NCBI RefSeq assembly: GCF_000478605.2 | Contig: NZ_ASHX02000001.1 | Span: forward strand, 558,001-622,000 | Reading direction: 5' to 3' | From: Streptomyces thermolilacinus SPC6 | Lineage (GTDB): Bacteria; Actinomycetota; Actinomycetes; Streptomycetales; Streptomycetaceae | DNA: 64,000 bases | Translations under genes and position numbers: made by a program | The notes under the pieces: model-generated | What the model saw: only the letters and a program-made list of their open reading frames with translations | Database searches by the model: none | What the model was told of the DNA's origin: nothing | Shown here: positions 33,718-40,979 of the stretch, piece after piece | Position numbering within the stretch: the stretch's first letter is position 1 | Layout: each line of letters opens with the position of its first letter

Positions 33718-35513
33718 GCGGGTTCTCCTTCGTCGTGTACGGCGGGTGCTCCGGAGGACACCCAGAAGTGGATGGACTCCGCGAGCCCCACCAGCGCCAC
33801 GGCGCCGGCCAGGGCGGTGAGCGCCAGGGTGAAGCCGTCGCCGCCTCCCGTCGCGAGGAGTGCGGCGAGGACGGCCACCAGCAGCGTGCGCCCCTCCTGG
33901 CCGCCGAGCGTCCGCACCAGCCAGGCGGGCGGCGCGCCGGTGCCGCCGCGGATGCGGTACACCGTGTCGTAGTGATGGTAGGCGACGGCCGCGACCAGCC
34001 CGAACGCCGCCGGAAGGGCCCCGGGGGCGTCCGCTCGGGCGGCCAGGACGAGGACGGTGACGTACTCGGCGGCGCGCAGGACGGGCGGTACGAGCCAGTC
34101 GAGGGCGCCCTTGAGGGGGCGGGCGACGGCGGCGCCGGAGGCCACGGCGTACAGGACGGCGGCGAGGACGACGAGGGGGCCGTCGAGCGGGGCGGCGCAG
34201 GCGGCGGCCAGCAGCGCGGCGGCGCCGACGACGGCGTACGGGGTGCGGCCGCCGAGCGGGCGGGCCACGGGGCGCAGCGCCTTGGCGGCGGCCTCCGCGA
34301 GGGCTCCGCTGTCGGCGAGGTCCGCGAGGGCGCGGGCGGCGCGGTCGGTGCGGCGCGCCTTGCGGGTGAGGGAGCGCAGGACGCGTCCGGCGGTGGTGTA
34401 GCAGGCGGCGAAGGCGCAGCCGACGAGCAGCGCGTAGAAGACGACGCGGGGGGTGGTGACGGCGGTGAGGACCGCGATCATCGCCCAGCGCTCGCCGATG
34501 GGCAGGACGATCATGCGGCGCAGCCAGACCGTCCAGCCGACGCTGTCGAGCCGGTCGGAGAGGGCGGCGGTGGGGCTGGTGTTGCCGGTGGCGTCGTGGT
34601 TGGCCTCGTTGAAGGAGAAGTCCACGACGTGCCGGCAGGTCTGGAGGACCATCGCGCCGAGGGCGAGCGCCCACACGTCGTCGCCGCCGCGTGCCGCACC
34701 GAGGGCGAGTCCCGCGTAGTAGGCGTACTCCTTGGCCCGGTCGAAGGTGGCGTCGAGCCACGCGCCGAGTGTCGAGTACTGCAGGGAGTAGCGGGCGAGC
34801 TGCCCGTCGGTGCAGTCCAGGACGAAGGAGAACAGGAGCAGCAGCCCGGCCGCGACGAAGCCGCCGCGGGTGCCGGTCGCCGCGCAGCCGGCCGCGACGA
34901 GGGCGGTGAGCAGCGAGGCGGTGGTGACCTGGTTGGGCGTGAGGCCCCGGCGGGCGCACCAGCGGGCGAGGTAGCGCGAGTACGGGCTGACGAAGAAGGT
35001 GGTGAAGAACCCGTCGCGGGACTTCACGGCGGAGCGGAGGCGTACGGCCTCGTCGTCGACGGCGGCGACGGCGTCGCGGGTCTCCTTGCGGGCCTGCGGG
35101 CTGGCCGGCACGGCGGCGACGAGCGAGCCGAGCTCGGGGCGGTGCACGGCGACGCCGTCGGCCTCCAGGGCGGCGGCGAGCGCGTCGGGGAGCGGGTCGC
35201 CCTCCCCCGGCCCTTCGGACAGGGCCGCCAGGGCGCTGTTCAGGGCGGGGCGGGCCTCGGGCTGGGCCGTGAGGGCACCCGGGGCCGCGCCCGCCGGGAA
35301 GCGGGGGTCGGTCAGGGCGAGCCGCAGCGCGTGCTGGTGGCCGACGAAGCGGGGGTCCACGACGGCGACGCGTTCACCGGCCGGTACGGCGGCGAGCAGC
35401 GCGGCGGTCTCGCGCGGGTCCGCGGCGGTGCGGACCTCGAAGCCCAGCGACCGCAGATCGCCCTCGAGCGGCGATCCGGGTACCGGAGGACCGGTGAGGA
35501 TGGCGGTCGACAG
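33714..35513 (-). CDS. DUF5941/CDP-alcohol phosphatidyltransferase fusion, probable CTG start
   Basis: A 599-residue protein. The N-terminal part to about 170 is soluble and nucleotidyltransferase-like in places. A complete CDP-alcohol motif, DCTDGQLARYSLQYSTLGAWLDATFD, lies near 218-243 with all four Asp. Many membrane segments follow, and the C-terminal half is the DUF5941 region. The first ATG/GTG in frame is the GTG at 35360, but the frame is open to a TGA at 35524. The codon CTG at 35513 has a perfect AAGGAG nine bases upstream, and its peptide (STAILTGPP) looks like the normal start of this family. I therefore extend the gene to 35513. It is the first gene of the seven-gene operon. Confidence 0.8.
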   Translation of the reverse strand: MSTAILTGPPVPGSPLEGDLRSLGFEVRTAADPRETAALLAAVPAGERVAVVDPRFVGHQHALRLALTDPRFPAGAAPGALTAQPEARPALNSALAALSEGPGEGDPLPDALAAALEADGVAVHRPELGSLVAAVPASPQARKETRDAVAAVDDEAVRLRSAVKSRDGFFTTFFVSPYSRYLARWCARRGLTPNQVTTASLLTALVAAGCAATGTRGGFVAAGLLLLFSFVLDCTDGQLARYSLQYSTLGAWLDATFDRAKEYAYYAGLALGAARGGDDVWALALGAMVLQTCRHVVDFSFNEANHDATGNTSPTAALSDRLDSVGWTVWLRRMIVLPIGERWAMIAVLTAVTTPRVVFYALLVGCAFAACYTTAGRVLRSLTRKARRTDRAARALADLADSGALAEAAAKALRPVARPLGGRTPYAVVGAAALLAAACAAPLDGPLVVLAAVLYAVASGAAVARPLKGALDWLVPPVLRAAEYVTVLVLAARADAPGALPAAFGLVAAVAYHHYDTVYRIRGGTGAPPAWLVRTLGGQEGRTLLVAVLAALLATGGGDGFTLALTALAGAVALVGLAESIHFWVSSGAPAVHDEGEPA

Positions 35514-35891
35514 ACGAACTCACTCCTTGGAGCTGACAGCTGCTGGGGCGCGGCGGCTCGGCCCCGTCGGGGGCGGCGGCACGTCGGCAGAGGCTATCGG
35601 ATGGACGGAAGGCGCAGTTCACCGAGGTTTGGCGTGGACGGCGGCGCCCGGCCCGGGGGCGGGCTCATCATCCTCGATCATCGGCTCGGCCCACAAACCC
35701 CAGGTCGGGGCCGCCCGCGGAAGAAGCGGACCGTACGACTCCGGGCGAGACGGGCGCGCCTGTCGGCCGGAGCGTGAAAGCCCAGGTCAGAGGCAATGAC
35801 AACGGTGTTCAACCTCAGCTTGCCCATACCCCCCACCCGTAGTTGACTGGCGGCGCGGAACGCAGTCACGGAGCTGATCGGGAGGCGACTC
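35514..35891. other. divergent promoter region
   Basis: 378 bases between the polymer operon and the zinc exporter gene. It contains the ribosome site for the CTG start (35523-35528), a possible minus-strand -10 GATAGC near 35595, and the Zur-like palindrome at 35797. A TTGACT at 35843-35848 has no good -10. No gene is seen. Confidence 0.45.
35797..35811. promoter_or_regulatory. Zur-box-like palindrome upstream of the cation exporter
   Basis: TGACAACGGTGTTCA is a 7-1-7 partial palindrome that resembles the Streptomyces Zur consensus (TGA-rich left, TCA-rich right). It is centred about 88 bases before the zinc-exporter start. In S. coelicolor the orthologous exporter gene (zitB) is known to be activated by Zur at high zinc. 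Confidence 0.5.
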
Positions 35892-36833
35892 ATGGGGGCT
35901 GGGCACAACCACGGGCACACGCACGGAGGGCCGCCGCCGTCCGGTACGGCGGGCGCCGCGCACCGCTGGCGGCTGCGGGTGGCGCTGACGATCACGCTGT
36001 CCGTGATGGTCGTGGAGATCGTCGGCGGTGTCCTCGCCGACTCGCTCGCCCTGATCGCCGACGCGACCCACATGGCGACCGACGCGGTGGGCCTCGCGAT
36101 GGCGCTGTTCGCGATCCGCATGGCGAACCGTCCGGCGACCGCGAACCGGACGTACGGCTACGCCCGCGCGGAGATCCTGGCGGCGCTGGCGAACTGCCTG
36201 CTGCTGCTGGGGGCCGGCGGGTACGTGCTGTTCGAGGCGGTGCAGCGGTTCGTCACACCGGCGGAGACGAAGGGCGGTCTCGCGATCGTCTTCGCCCTGG
36301 TCGGCCTGGTCGCGAACATGGTGTCGCTCTCCCTGCTCGTGCGCGGGCAGAAGGAGAGCCTCAATGTGCGCGGCGCCTATCTGGAGGTGCTGGCGGACGC
36401 CCTGGGCTCGGTGACGGTGCTGGTGGCGGCCGGGGTGATCCTGGCCACGGGCTGGCAGGCGGCGGACCCGATCGCGTCGCTGGTGATCGCCGTGATGATC
36501 GTGCCGCGCACGGTGAAGCTGCTGAGGGAGACGCTGGACGTACTGCTGGAGTCGGCGCCGAAGGGCGTGGACATGACGGAGGTGCGCAGGCATCTGCTGG
36601 ACCTGCCCGGGGTGGAGGACGTCCACGACCTGCACGCGTGGACGATCACGTCCGGGATGCCGGTGCTGTCGGCGCATGTGGTCGTGGAGCCGAGCGTGCT
36701 CGACGGGGCGGGCCACGAGAAGATGCTGCACGCGCTCCAGGAGTGCCTGGTGGGCCATTTCGACGTGGAGCACTGCACGTTCCAGCTGGAGCCGAGCGGG
36801 CACGCGGCGCACGAGCCGGGCCTGTGCCACTGA
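35892..36833 (+). CDS. zitB: cation diffusion facilitator, zinc exporter
   Basis: A 313-residue CDF transporter of the inner membrane. The His-rich N-terminus HNHGHTHGG and C-terminal His residues are metal-binding. Six membrane segments include the HxxxD-type sites ADATHMATD (about 57-65) and the EVLADALGS site (about 164-172). The C-terminal cytoplasmic ferredoxin-like domain has VHDLHAW. It exports Zn(II), and perhaps other divalent cations, using the proton gradient. The ATG at 35892 follows GGGAGGCGAC. The neighbourhood (hopanoid genes one side, idi on the other) matches S. coelicolor zitB, and a Zur-like box lies upstream. Confidence 0.88.
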   Translation: MGAGHNHGHTHGGPPPSGTAGAAHRWRLRVALTITLSVMVVEIVGGVLADSLALIADATHMATDAVGLAMALFAIRMANRPATANRTYGYARAEILAALANCLLLLGAGGYVLFEAVQRFVTPAETKGGLAIVFALVGLVANMVSLSLLVRGQKESLNVRGAYLEVLADALGSVTVLVAAGVILATGWQAADPIASLVIAVMIVPRTVKLLRETLDVLLESAPKGVDMTEVRRHLLDLPGVEDVHDLHAWTITSGMPVLSAHVVVEPSVLDGAGHEKMLHALQECLVGHFDVEHCTFQLEPSGHAAHEPGLCH

Positions 36834-37015
36834 TCACCCGGCTGTTAGGCTCTCGCGCGGGAGACACCCGCGACGATCCCGGGAGAGGAGCTGAGGTCGA
36901 TGACCGCCCTGGTCAGCGCCGCGCTCGGCGGCGACGAGCTGCGTTCTCACTCCGGCTCCCGGGTGTCCGGCTGAACAGACCGGCCGGGGACCCGCCCGTC
37001 CAAGGGGTTTCCACG

Positions 37016-37579
37016 TTGTCCCACGACGACTTCTCCCGTACCACCGCCTCTCCTTTCTCCTCCTCCGCCCGGCCACGCTGGCGGACCCGTCCCGAGACGG
37101 ACACCGACCGCGCCGCCGTCCACGCCGTGAACGCGGCCGCCTTCGAGACGCCCGCCGAGGCGGACCTCGTGGACGCGCTGCGCGCCGACCCCGACGCCTG
37201 GCTGCCGGGTCTCTCGTACGTCGCCGAGGCGCCGGACGGGTCGGTCGCGGCGTACGCGCTGATCACCCGCTGCCGGGTCGGGGACGCCCCCGCGGCGGCG
37301 CTCGCCCCGGTCGCCGTCGCCCCGGAGCACCAGCGCCGCGGCGCCGGCCAGGCGGTCGTCCGGGCGGTGCTGGAGGCGGCGCGGCTGGCGGGCGAACCGC
37401 TGGTGCTGGTGCTCGGCCACCCGGAGTACTACCCGCGCTTCGGTTTCGTACCGGCGTCGCGGTACGGGATCCGGCCGTCCTTCGACGTGCCGGACGAGGT
37501 GATGATGGCGCTCCGGCTCGACGACCGGGCCGCGGTGCCCGCGGGCACGATCACCTATCCGGCCGCGTTCGGCGTCTGA
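37016..37579 (+). CDS. GNAT-family N-acetyltransferase
   Basis: A 187-residue acetyltransferase. The acetyl-CoA motif V-A-P-E-H-Q-R-R-G-A-G is near 100-110, and a GHPEYYPRFGF motif, common in YhbS-like GNAT proteins, lies near 138-148. The substrate is unknown. The TTG at 37016 is chosen because AAGGGG lies nine bases before it and the frame has no better start; the first 20 residues are Ser/Pro-rich. A 24-codon frame at 36900-36974 with a GGAG site precedes it and may be a leader, but is not convincing. Confidence 0.8.
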   Translation: MSHDDFSRTTASPFSSSARPRWRTRPETDTDRAAVHAVNAAAFETPAEADLVDALRADPDAWLPGLSYVAEAPDGSVAAYALITRCRVGDAPAAALAPVAVAPEHQRRGAGQAVVRAVLEAARLAGEPLVLVLGHPEYYPRFGFVPASRYGIRPSFDVPDEVMMALRLDDRAAVPAGTITYPAAFGV

Positions 37580-37692
37580 CCGGCGTACACGTTCGACCGG
37601 GCGGACGCGGAAGCGGTGTCCCGGCGAGCGGATTCCGTACGGCAGACTGAGGATTGCCCCACAGGGCCGAGAAACCGATGCGAAGGATGGTT

Positions 37693-38286
37693 ATGCCGAC
37701 CACACCCGCCACCGCGGCGACCAGCGCGCCGAGCGGAGCCGCACCGTCGATCATGCTGGAGCTGGTCGATGAGAACGGCACCACCATCGGCACCGCCGAG
37801 AAGCTGTCGGCGCATCAGGCGCCCGGTCGGCTGCACCGGGCCTTCTCGGTGTTCCTCTTCGACGAGGAGGGGCGGCTGCTGCTCCAGCGCCGGGCGCTCG
37901 GCAAGTACCACTCCCCCGGCGTCTGGTCGAACACCTGCTGCGGGCACCCGTACCCGGGTGAGGCGCCGTTCACCGCGGCGGCGCGGCGGGTGTCGGAGGA
38001 GCTGGGCGTTTCGCCGTCGCTGATGGCCGAGGCGGGCACGGTCCGCTACAACCACCCGGACCCGGTGTCGGGCCTGGTGGAGCAGGAGTACAACCACCTG
38101 TTCGTCGGAATGGTGCAGGCTCCGCTGCGGCCGGACCCCCAGGAGGTCGAGGAGACCGCCTTCGTGACGGCGCGGGAGCTGGCGGAGCGGCACGCGTCGG
38201 TGCCGTTCTCGGCGTGGTTCATGACCGTCCTGGACGCGGCGCGTCCCGCCATCAGGGAGCTGACGGGGGCGACGGGCGGCTGGTGA
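37693..38286 (+). CDS. idi: isopentenyl-diphosphate delta-isomerase, type 1
   Basis: A 197-residue Nudix-fold isomerase that interconverts IPP and DMAPP. The catalytic Cys is in SNTCCGHP (about 79-86), the Nudix helix AARRVSEELGV follows, and the second catalytic Glu is in VEQEYNHLF (about 128-136). Metal His residues are in HLHRAF and HPYPGE. The ATG at 37693 has GAAGGA upstream; two earlier in-frame ATGs have none. It is close to the hopanoid and carotenoid genes and supplies DMAPP for both. Confidence 0.93.
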   Translation: MPTTPATAATSAPSGAAPSIMLELVDENGTTIGTAEKLSAHQAPGRLHRAFSVFLFDEEGRLLLQRRALGKYHSPGVWSNTCCGHPYPGEAPFTAAARRVSEELGVSPSLMAEAGTVRYNHPDPVSGLVEQEYNHLFVGMVQAPLRPDPQEVEETAFVTARELAERHASVPFSAWFMTVLDAARPAIRELTGATGGW

Positions 38287-38317
38287 ACCCCTGCCGCCCG
38301 GGCGATCCCGGTGGCGC

Positions 38318-38343
38318 GCCCCCGGTCGTACGCGGCCGGGGGC
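38318..38343 (+). terminator. hairpin after idi
   Basis: An 8-bp stem (GCCCCCGG with its complement) and a 10-base loop lie 32 bases past the idi stop. Confidence 0.45.
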
Positions 38344-38444
38344 GTCCGCGTGTGGGGCGGCGGGCAGCCGGGGCGGGGACGGGTGCGGTGGTGCGGGGCG
38401 CTCGGGCCCGGTGGTGCGGGGCATGACGGGCTCGCGGGGCCGGG

Positions 38445-38888
38445 TCACAGGGGCAGGGCGGCCCAGATGATCTTGCCGCCGCTCGCGGTGTGCTCCACGT
38501 CGCAGGCGCCTCCGGCCTCGCGGGTGATCTCGCGGACCAGGAGCAGCCCGCGGCCGCCGGTCCTGCCGGAGTCGGCCTCCAGCGCCTTCGGCCGGTACGG
38601 GTGGTTGTCCTCGACGGCGACCCGCACCCACTCGGCGCCGACCGCGACCTCCACCGCGACCTGCGGGGAGAGCAGCGCCGCGTGCCGCACGGCGTTGGTC
38701 ACCAGCTCGGAGACGATCAGCAGCAGGCCCTCGACGACGTCATCGGCGGCCGGGACGCCCTGACGTCTCAGCAGGTCCCGGACGGCGTGCCGGGCCTGCG
38801 GTACGGAGGCGTCCACCGCGGGTGCGGTGAAGCGCCAGACCCCTTCGTACGACAGCGGCCGGGCCGGGACGCTTCCGCGGCTCTCCAT
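38445..38888 (-). CDS. RsbW/SpoIIAB-like ATP-binding protein (GHKL kinase)
   Basis: A 147-residue single-domain GHKL protein of the HATPase_c_2 group, common in Streptomyces. The N box is ELVTNAVRHA (about 64-73), and the G1/G2 boxes are VEDNHPYRP and GGRGLLLVREI. Family members are anti-sigma factor kinases or regulators that phosphorylate STAS anti-anti-sigma proteins. No partner sigma or STAS gene is adjacent, so the target is unknown. The ATG at 38888 has GGGAG seven bases before it. It is alone between convergent idi and a divergent gene. Confidence 0.88.
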   Translation of the reverse strand: MESRGSVPARPLSYEGVWRFTAPAVDASVPQARHAVRDLLRRQGVPAADDVVEGLLLIVSELVTNAVRHAALLSPQVAVEVAVGAEWVRVAVEDNHPYRPKALEADSGRTGGRGLLLVREITREAGGACDVEHTASGGKIIWAALPL

Positions 38889-39141
38889 GGTCCGGCTCCC
38901 ACTCTCGTGCTCGATTGTCGCCACGGATCGAGTGTTGGCCCCGGGGCCGACGCTCCGGGAAGGTGACTGGAACTGACCAACCATCGACAGAGATCGCCCG
39001 CTTTCGGTGATCTTCTTTGCGAATTCGACGGGATCTGGATGCCTTCTGAGGGGCCCGTTCTCCCCGCGCCCCTCCCGGTACGGCCGCCGCAGCGCGCCCT
39101 TCCCGGCCGGGGCGCGCGGGCGCCCGGATAGCATCCGGCGC

Positions 39142-39885
39142 ATGGAGCCGCAGCTGCTGCACCGCGTCACGGACGGGGTCGCGACCGTCGTCATCAGCAA
39201 TCCGGCCAAGCGCAACGCCATGACGGCCGCCATGTGGCGGGCCCTGCCCGAGCTGCTGGAGGAGCTGGCCGCCGACCGGGACGTACGGGCGCTGGTCCTG
39301 ACCGGCGACGGCGACACGTTCTGCGCCGGGGCCGACATCTCCACGCTGCGGGAGCCGGACGACCGGCAGCCGTCGCTGGCGCTGCGGGCGGAGGAGGCCC
39401 TGGCCGCCTTCCCCCGGCCGACGCTCGCCGCGGTGCGCGGCTACTGCGTGGGCGGCGGGTGCCAGCTCGCCGCCGCCTGCGACCTGCGGTTCGCGGAGGA
39501 GGGCGCGCGGTTCGGGGTGACACCCGCGAAGCTCGGCATCGTCTACCCTGCCGCGTCCACCCGGCGGCTGGTCTCGCTCGTGGGTCCCGCGACCGCGAAG
39601 TACCTGCTGTTCTCCGCCGAGCTGATCGACGACCGGCGGGCGCTGCGCACGGGCCTGGTGGACGAGCTGCTGCCCGCCGGGGAGCTGGACGGCAGGGTGG
39701 CGGAGTTCGTGACGGTCCTGCTGTCGCGGTCGCCGCTGACGCAGGCCGCCGCCAAGGAGTTCGCCGCCGGGGCGACCGACCGAGACGCGCACTGGGCGGA
39801 GGAGGCGCGCAAGAGCGGCGACCAGGCGGAGGGCGTGGCCGCGTTCCTGGAGCGGCGGGCGCCCGTGTTCACCTACCGGGGCTGA
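39142..39885 (+). CDS. enoyl-CoA hydratase/isomerase family protein
   Basis: A 247-residue crotonase-fold enzyme. The oxyanion-hole motifs are CAGADIS (about 58-64) and YCVGGGCQLAAACDL (about 97-111). It hydrates or isomerises an acyl-CoA; the exact reaction is not visible because the Glu residues that define classical hydratases are not all obvious. The ATG at 39142 lies eight bases after TAGCAT, which looks like a -10, so the mRNA is probably leaderless. It is followed by the SCO6745-type gene, but the gap of 96 bases holds that gene's own operator. Confidence 0.88.
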   Translation: MEPQLLHRVTDGVATVVISNPAKRNAMTAAMWRALPELLEELAADRDVRALVLTGDGDTFCAGADISTLREPDDRQPSLALRAEEALAAFPRPTLAAVRGYCVGGGCQLAAACDLRFAEEGARFGVTPAKLGIVYPAASTRRLVSLVGPATAKYLLFSAELIDDRRALRTGLVDELLPAGELDGRVAEFVTVLLSRSPLTQAAAKEFAAGATDRDAHWAEEARKSGDQAEGVAAFLERRAPVFTYRG

Positions 39886-39954
39886 ACCGCCCACACTCGG
39901 CCAGGACCGGACCGGAGCTGCCCGCACAGGACCGGAGCGGAATCCTTCGCTCCG

Positions 39955-39970
39955 TACCGACCAGTCGGTA
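39955..39970. promoter_or_regulatory. TetR-type palindrome TACCGACCAGTCGGTA
   Basis: A perfect 7-2-7 palindrome lies 11 bases before the next gene's ATG. The form ACCGACC-GGT/AGTCGGT is a common TetR/AcrR operator. It probably overlaps the promoter of the SCO6745-type gene, whose mRNA may be leaderless. No TetR gene is in the window. Confidence 0.55.
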
Positions 39971-39981
39971 ACGTGTGCGGC

Positions 39982-40845
39982 ATGACGACGACTCTCCCGC
40001 CGCGCGCCGTGCGCCGCTGCCACCACCCGGTGAACCTCTTCCACTCGACGGTCTACTTCTCCCCCGAGTTCGGCGAGGAGCTGGCCGGTGTCGGCGTCAC
40101 CGATCCGCACGCCGCCTACTTCGCGGGGCGCGCCGCCGCGATGGGCGCGGTCGGCGCGGGAGCGGTGGCCGGGACGTTCTACAACTTCGACCACGCCCTC
40201 ATAGCCCGGCACCTGCCCGCCGTCTGGGAGACCGCTTCCCCGGCGGACGTGCTCGCGGCGCGGCTGCGCGCGGTCGACCGGACCGTACGGCGGCTGCTCG
40301 GCGACGCGGTGGACTCGGCCGAGCTGGCGGAGGCGGCCGAGCTGGCCCTGCGCGCCACCGAGGCGTGCGCCCGGCACGCCCGGCCCCTGTACGCGGCGCA
40401 CGCCGACCTGCCGGTGCCGGACGCCCCGCACCTCGCGTACTGGCACGCGGCGACGCTGCTGCGCGAGCACCGGGGGGACGCGCACCTGGCCGCCCTGCTC
40501 AGCGCCGGGCTGGACCCGCTGGAGGCCGTCGTCAGCCACACCGCGACAGGCACGGGCGTCTCGCCGCGCTGGGTGCTCGCCTCGCGCGGCTGGGAGCAGG
40601 CCGACTGGGACGCCGCCGTGGAGCGGCTGCGCGACCGCGGCCTGATGGACGAGGGGGGAGCGCTCACGGAGGCGGGCGCGGCCCTGCGCGAGGAGGTCGA
40701 GGACCACACGGACCGGATGGACACGGCGCCCTACGCCCGTCTCGGCGCGGCCGGAGTCGAACGGCTCACCGAGCTGGCCAAGCGCTTCCTCGCGACGGCC
40801 GCCGCCGCGGGCGCCTTCCCCCGCGACCTCACCGGGCGGGGCTGA
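39982..40845 (+). CDS. SCO6745-family protein (helix-turn-helix-like)
   Basis: A 287-residue conserved actinobacterial protein of unknown role. [22 protein letters not shown] at the N-terminus is its hallmark and could bind heme or metal through the His residues. A winged-helix-like C-terminal half (about 190-260, [23 protein letters not shown]) resembles the SalK/MarR-like fold. It is immediately behind a TetR-like palindrome, so it may be induced by a small molecule. The name is taken from memory of the family in the syntenic S. coelicolor region. Confidence 0.78.
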   Translation: MTTTLPPRAVRRCHHPVNLFHSTVYFSPEFGEELAGVGVTDPHAAYFAGRAAAMGAVGAGAVAGTFYNFDHALIARHLPAVWETASPADVLAARLRAVDRTVRRLLGDAVDSAELAEAAELALRATEACARHARPLYAAHADLPVPDAPHLAYWHAATLLREHRGDAHLAALLSAGLDPLEAVVSHTATGTGVSPRWVLASRGWEQADWDAAVERLRDRGLMDEGGALTEAGAALREEVEDHTDRMDTAPYARLGAAGVERLTELAKRFLATAAAAGAFPRDLTGRG

Positions 40846-40856
40846 CCCGACCGCCG

Positions 40857-40880
40857 CGTGCCCGGCGCGGGCCGGGCACG
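40857..40880 (+). terminator. hairpin after the SCO6745-type gene
   Basis: A 9-bp stem (CGTGCCCGG with its complement) with a 6-base loop starts 11 bases past the stop. Confidence 0.5.
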
Positions 40881-40979
40881 CGGGCGCGGCCCGGCGTGCC
40901 GGGAATGCGACACATCCCGCCCCGGCCAGGCAGAATGCGACGGCAACCTGAAGGCACGGAAGGCGGGTCGGGACACACC

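Noticed and set aside
36900..36974. A 24-codon frame (starts MTALVSAALG) with a GGAG site upstream of the GNAT gene
   Set aside because: It ends 41 bases before the GNAT start, has no coupling overlap and no feature such as a run of one amino acid. Chance is as likely as a leader.
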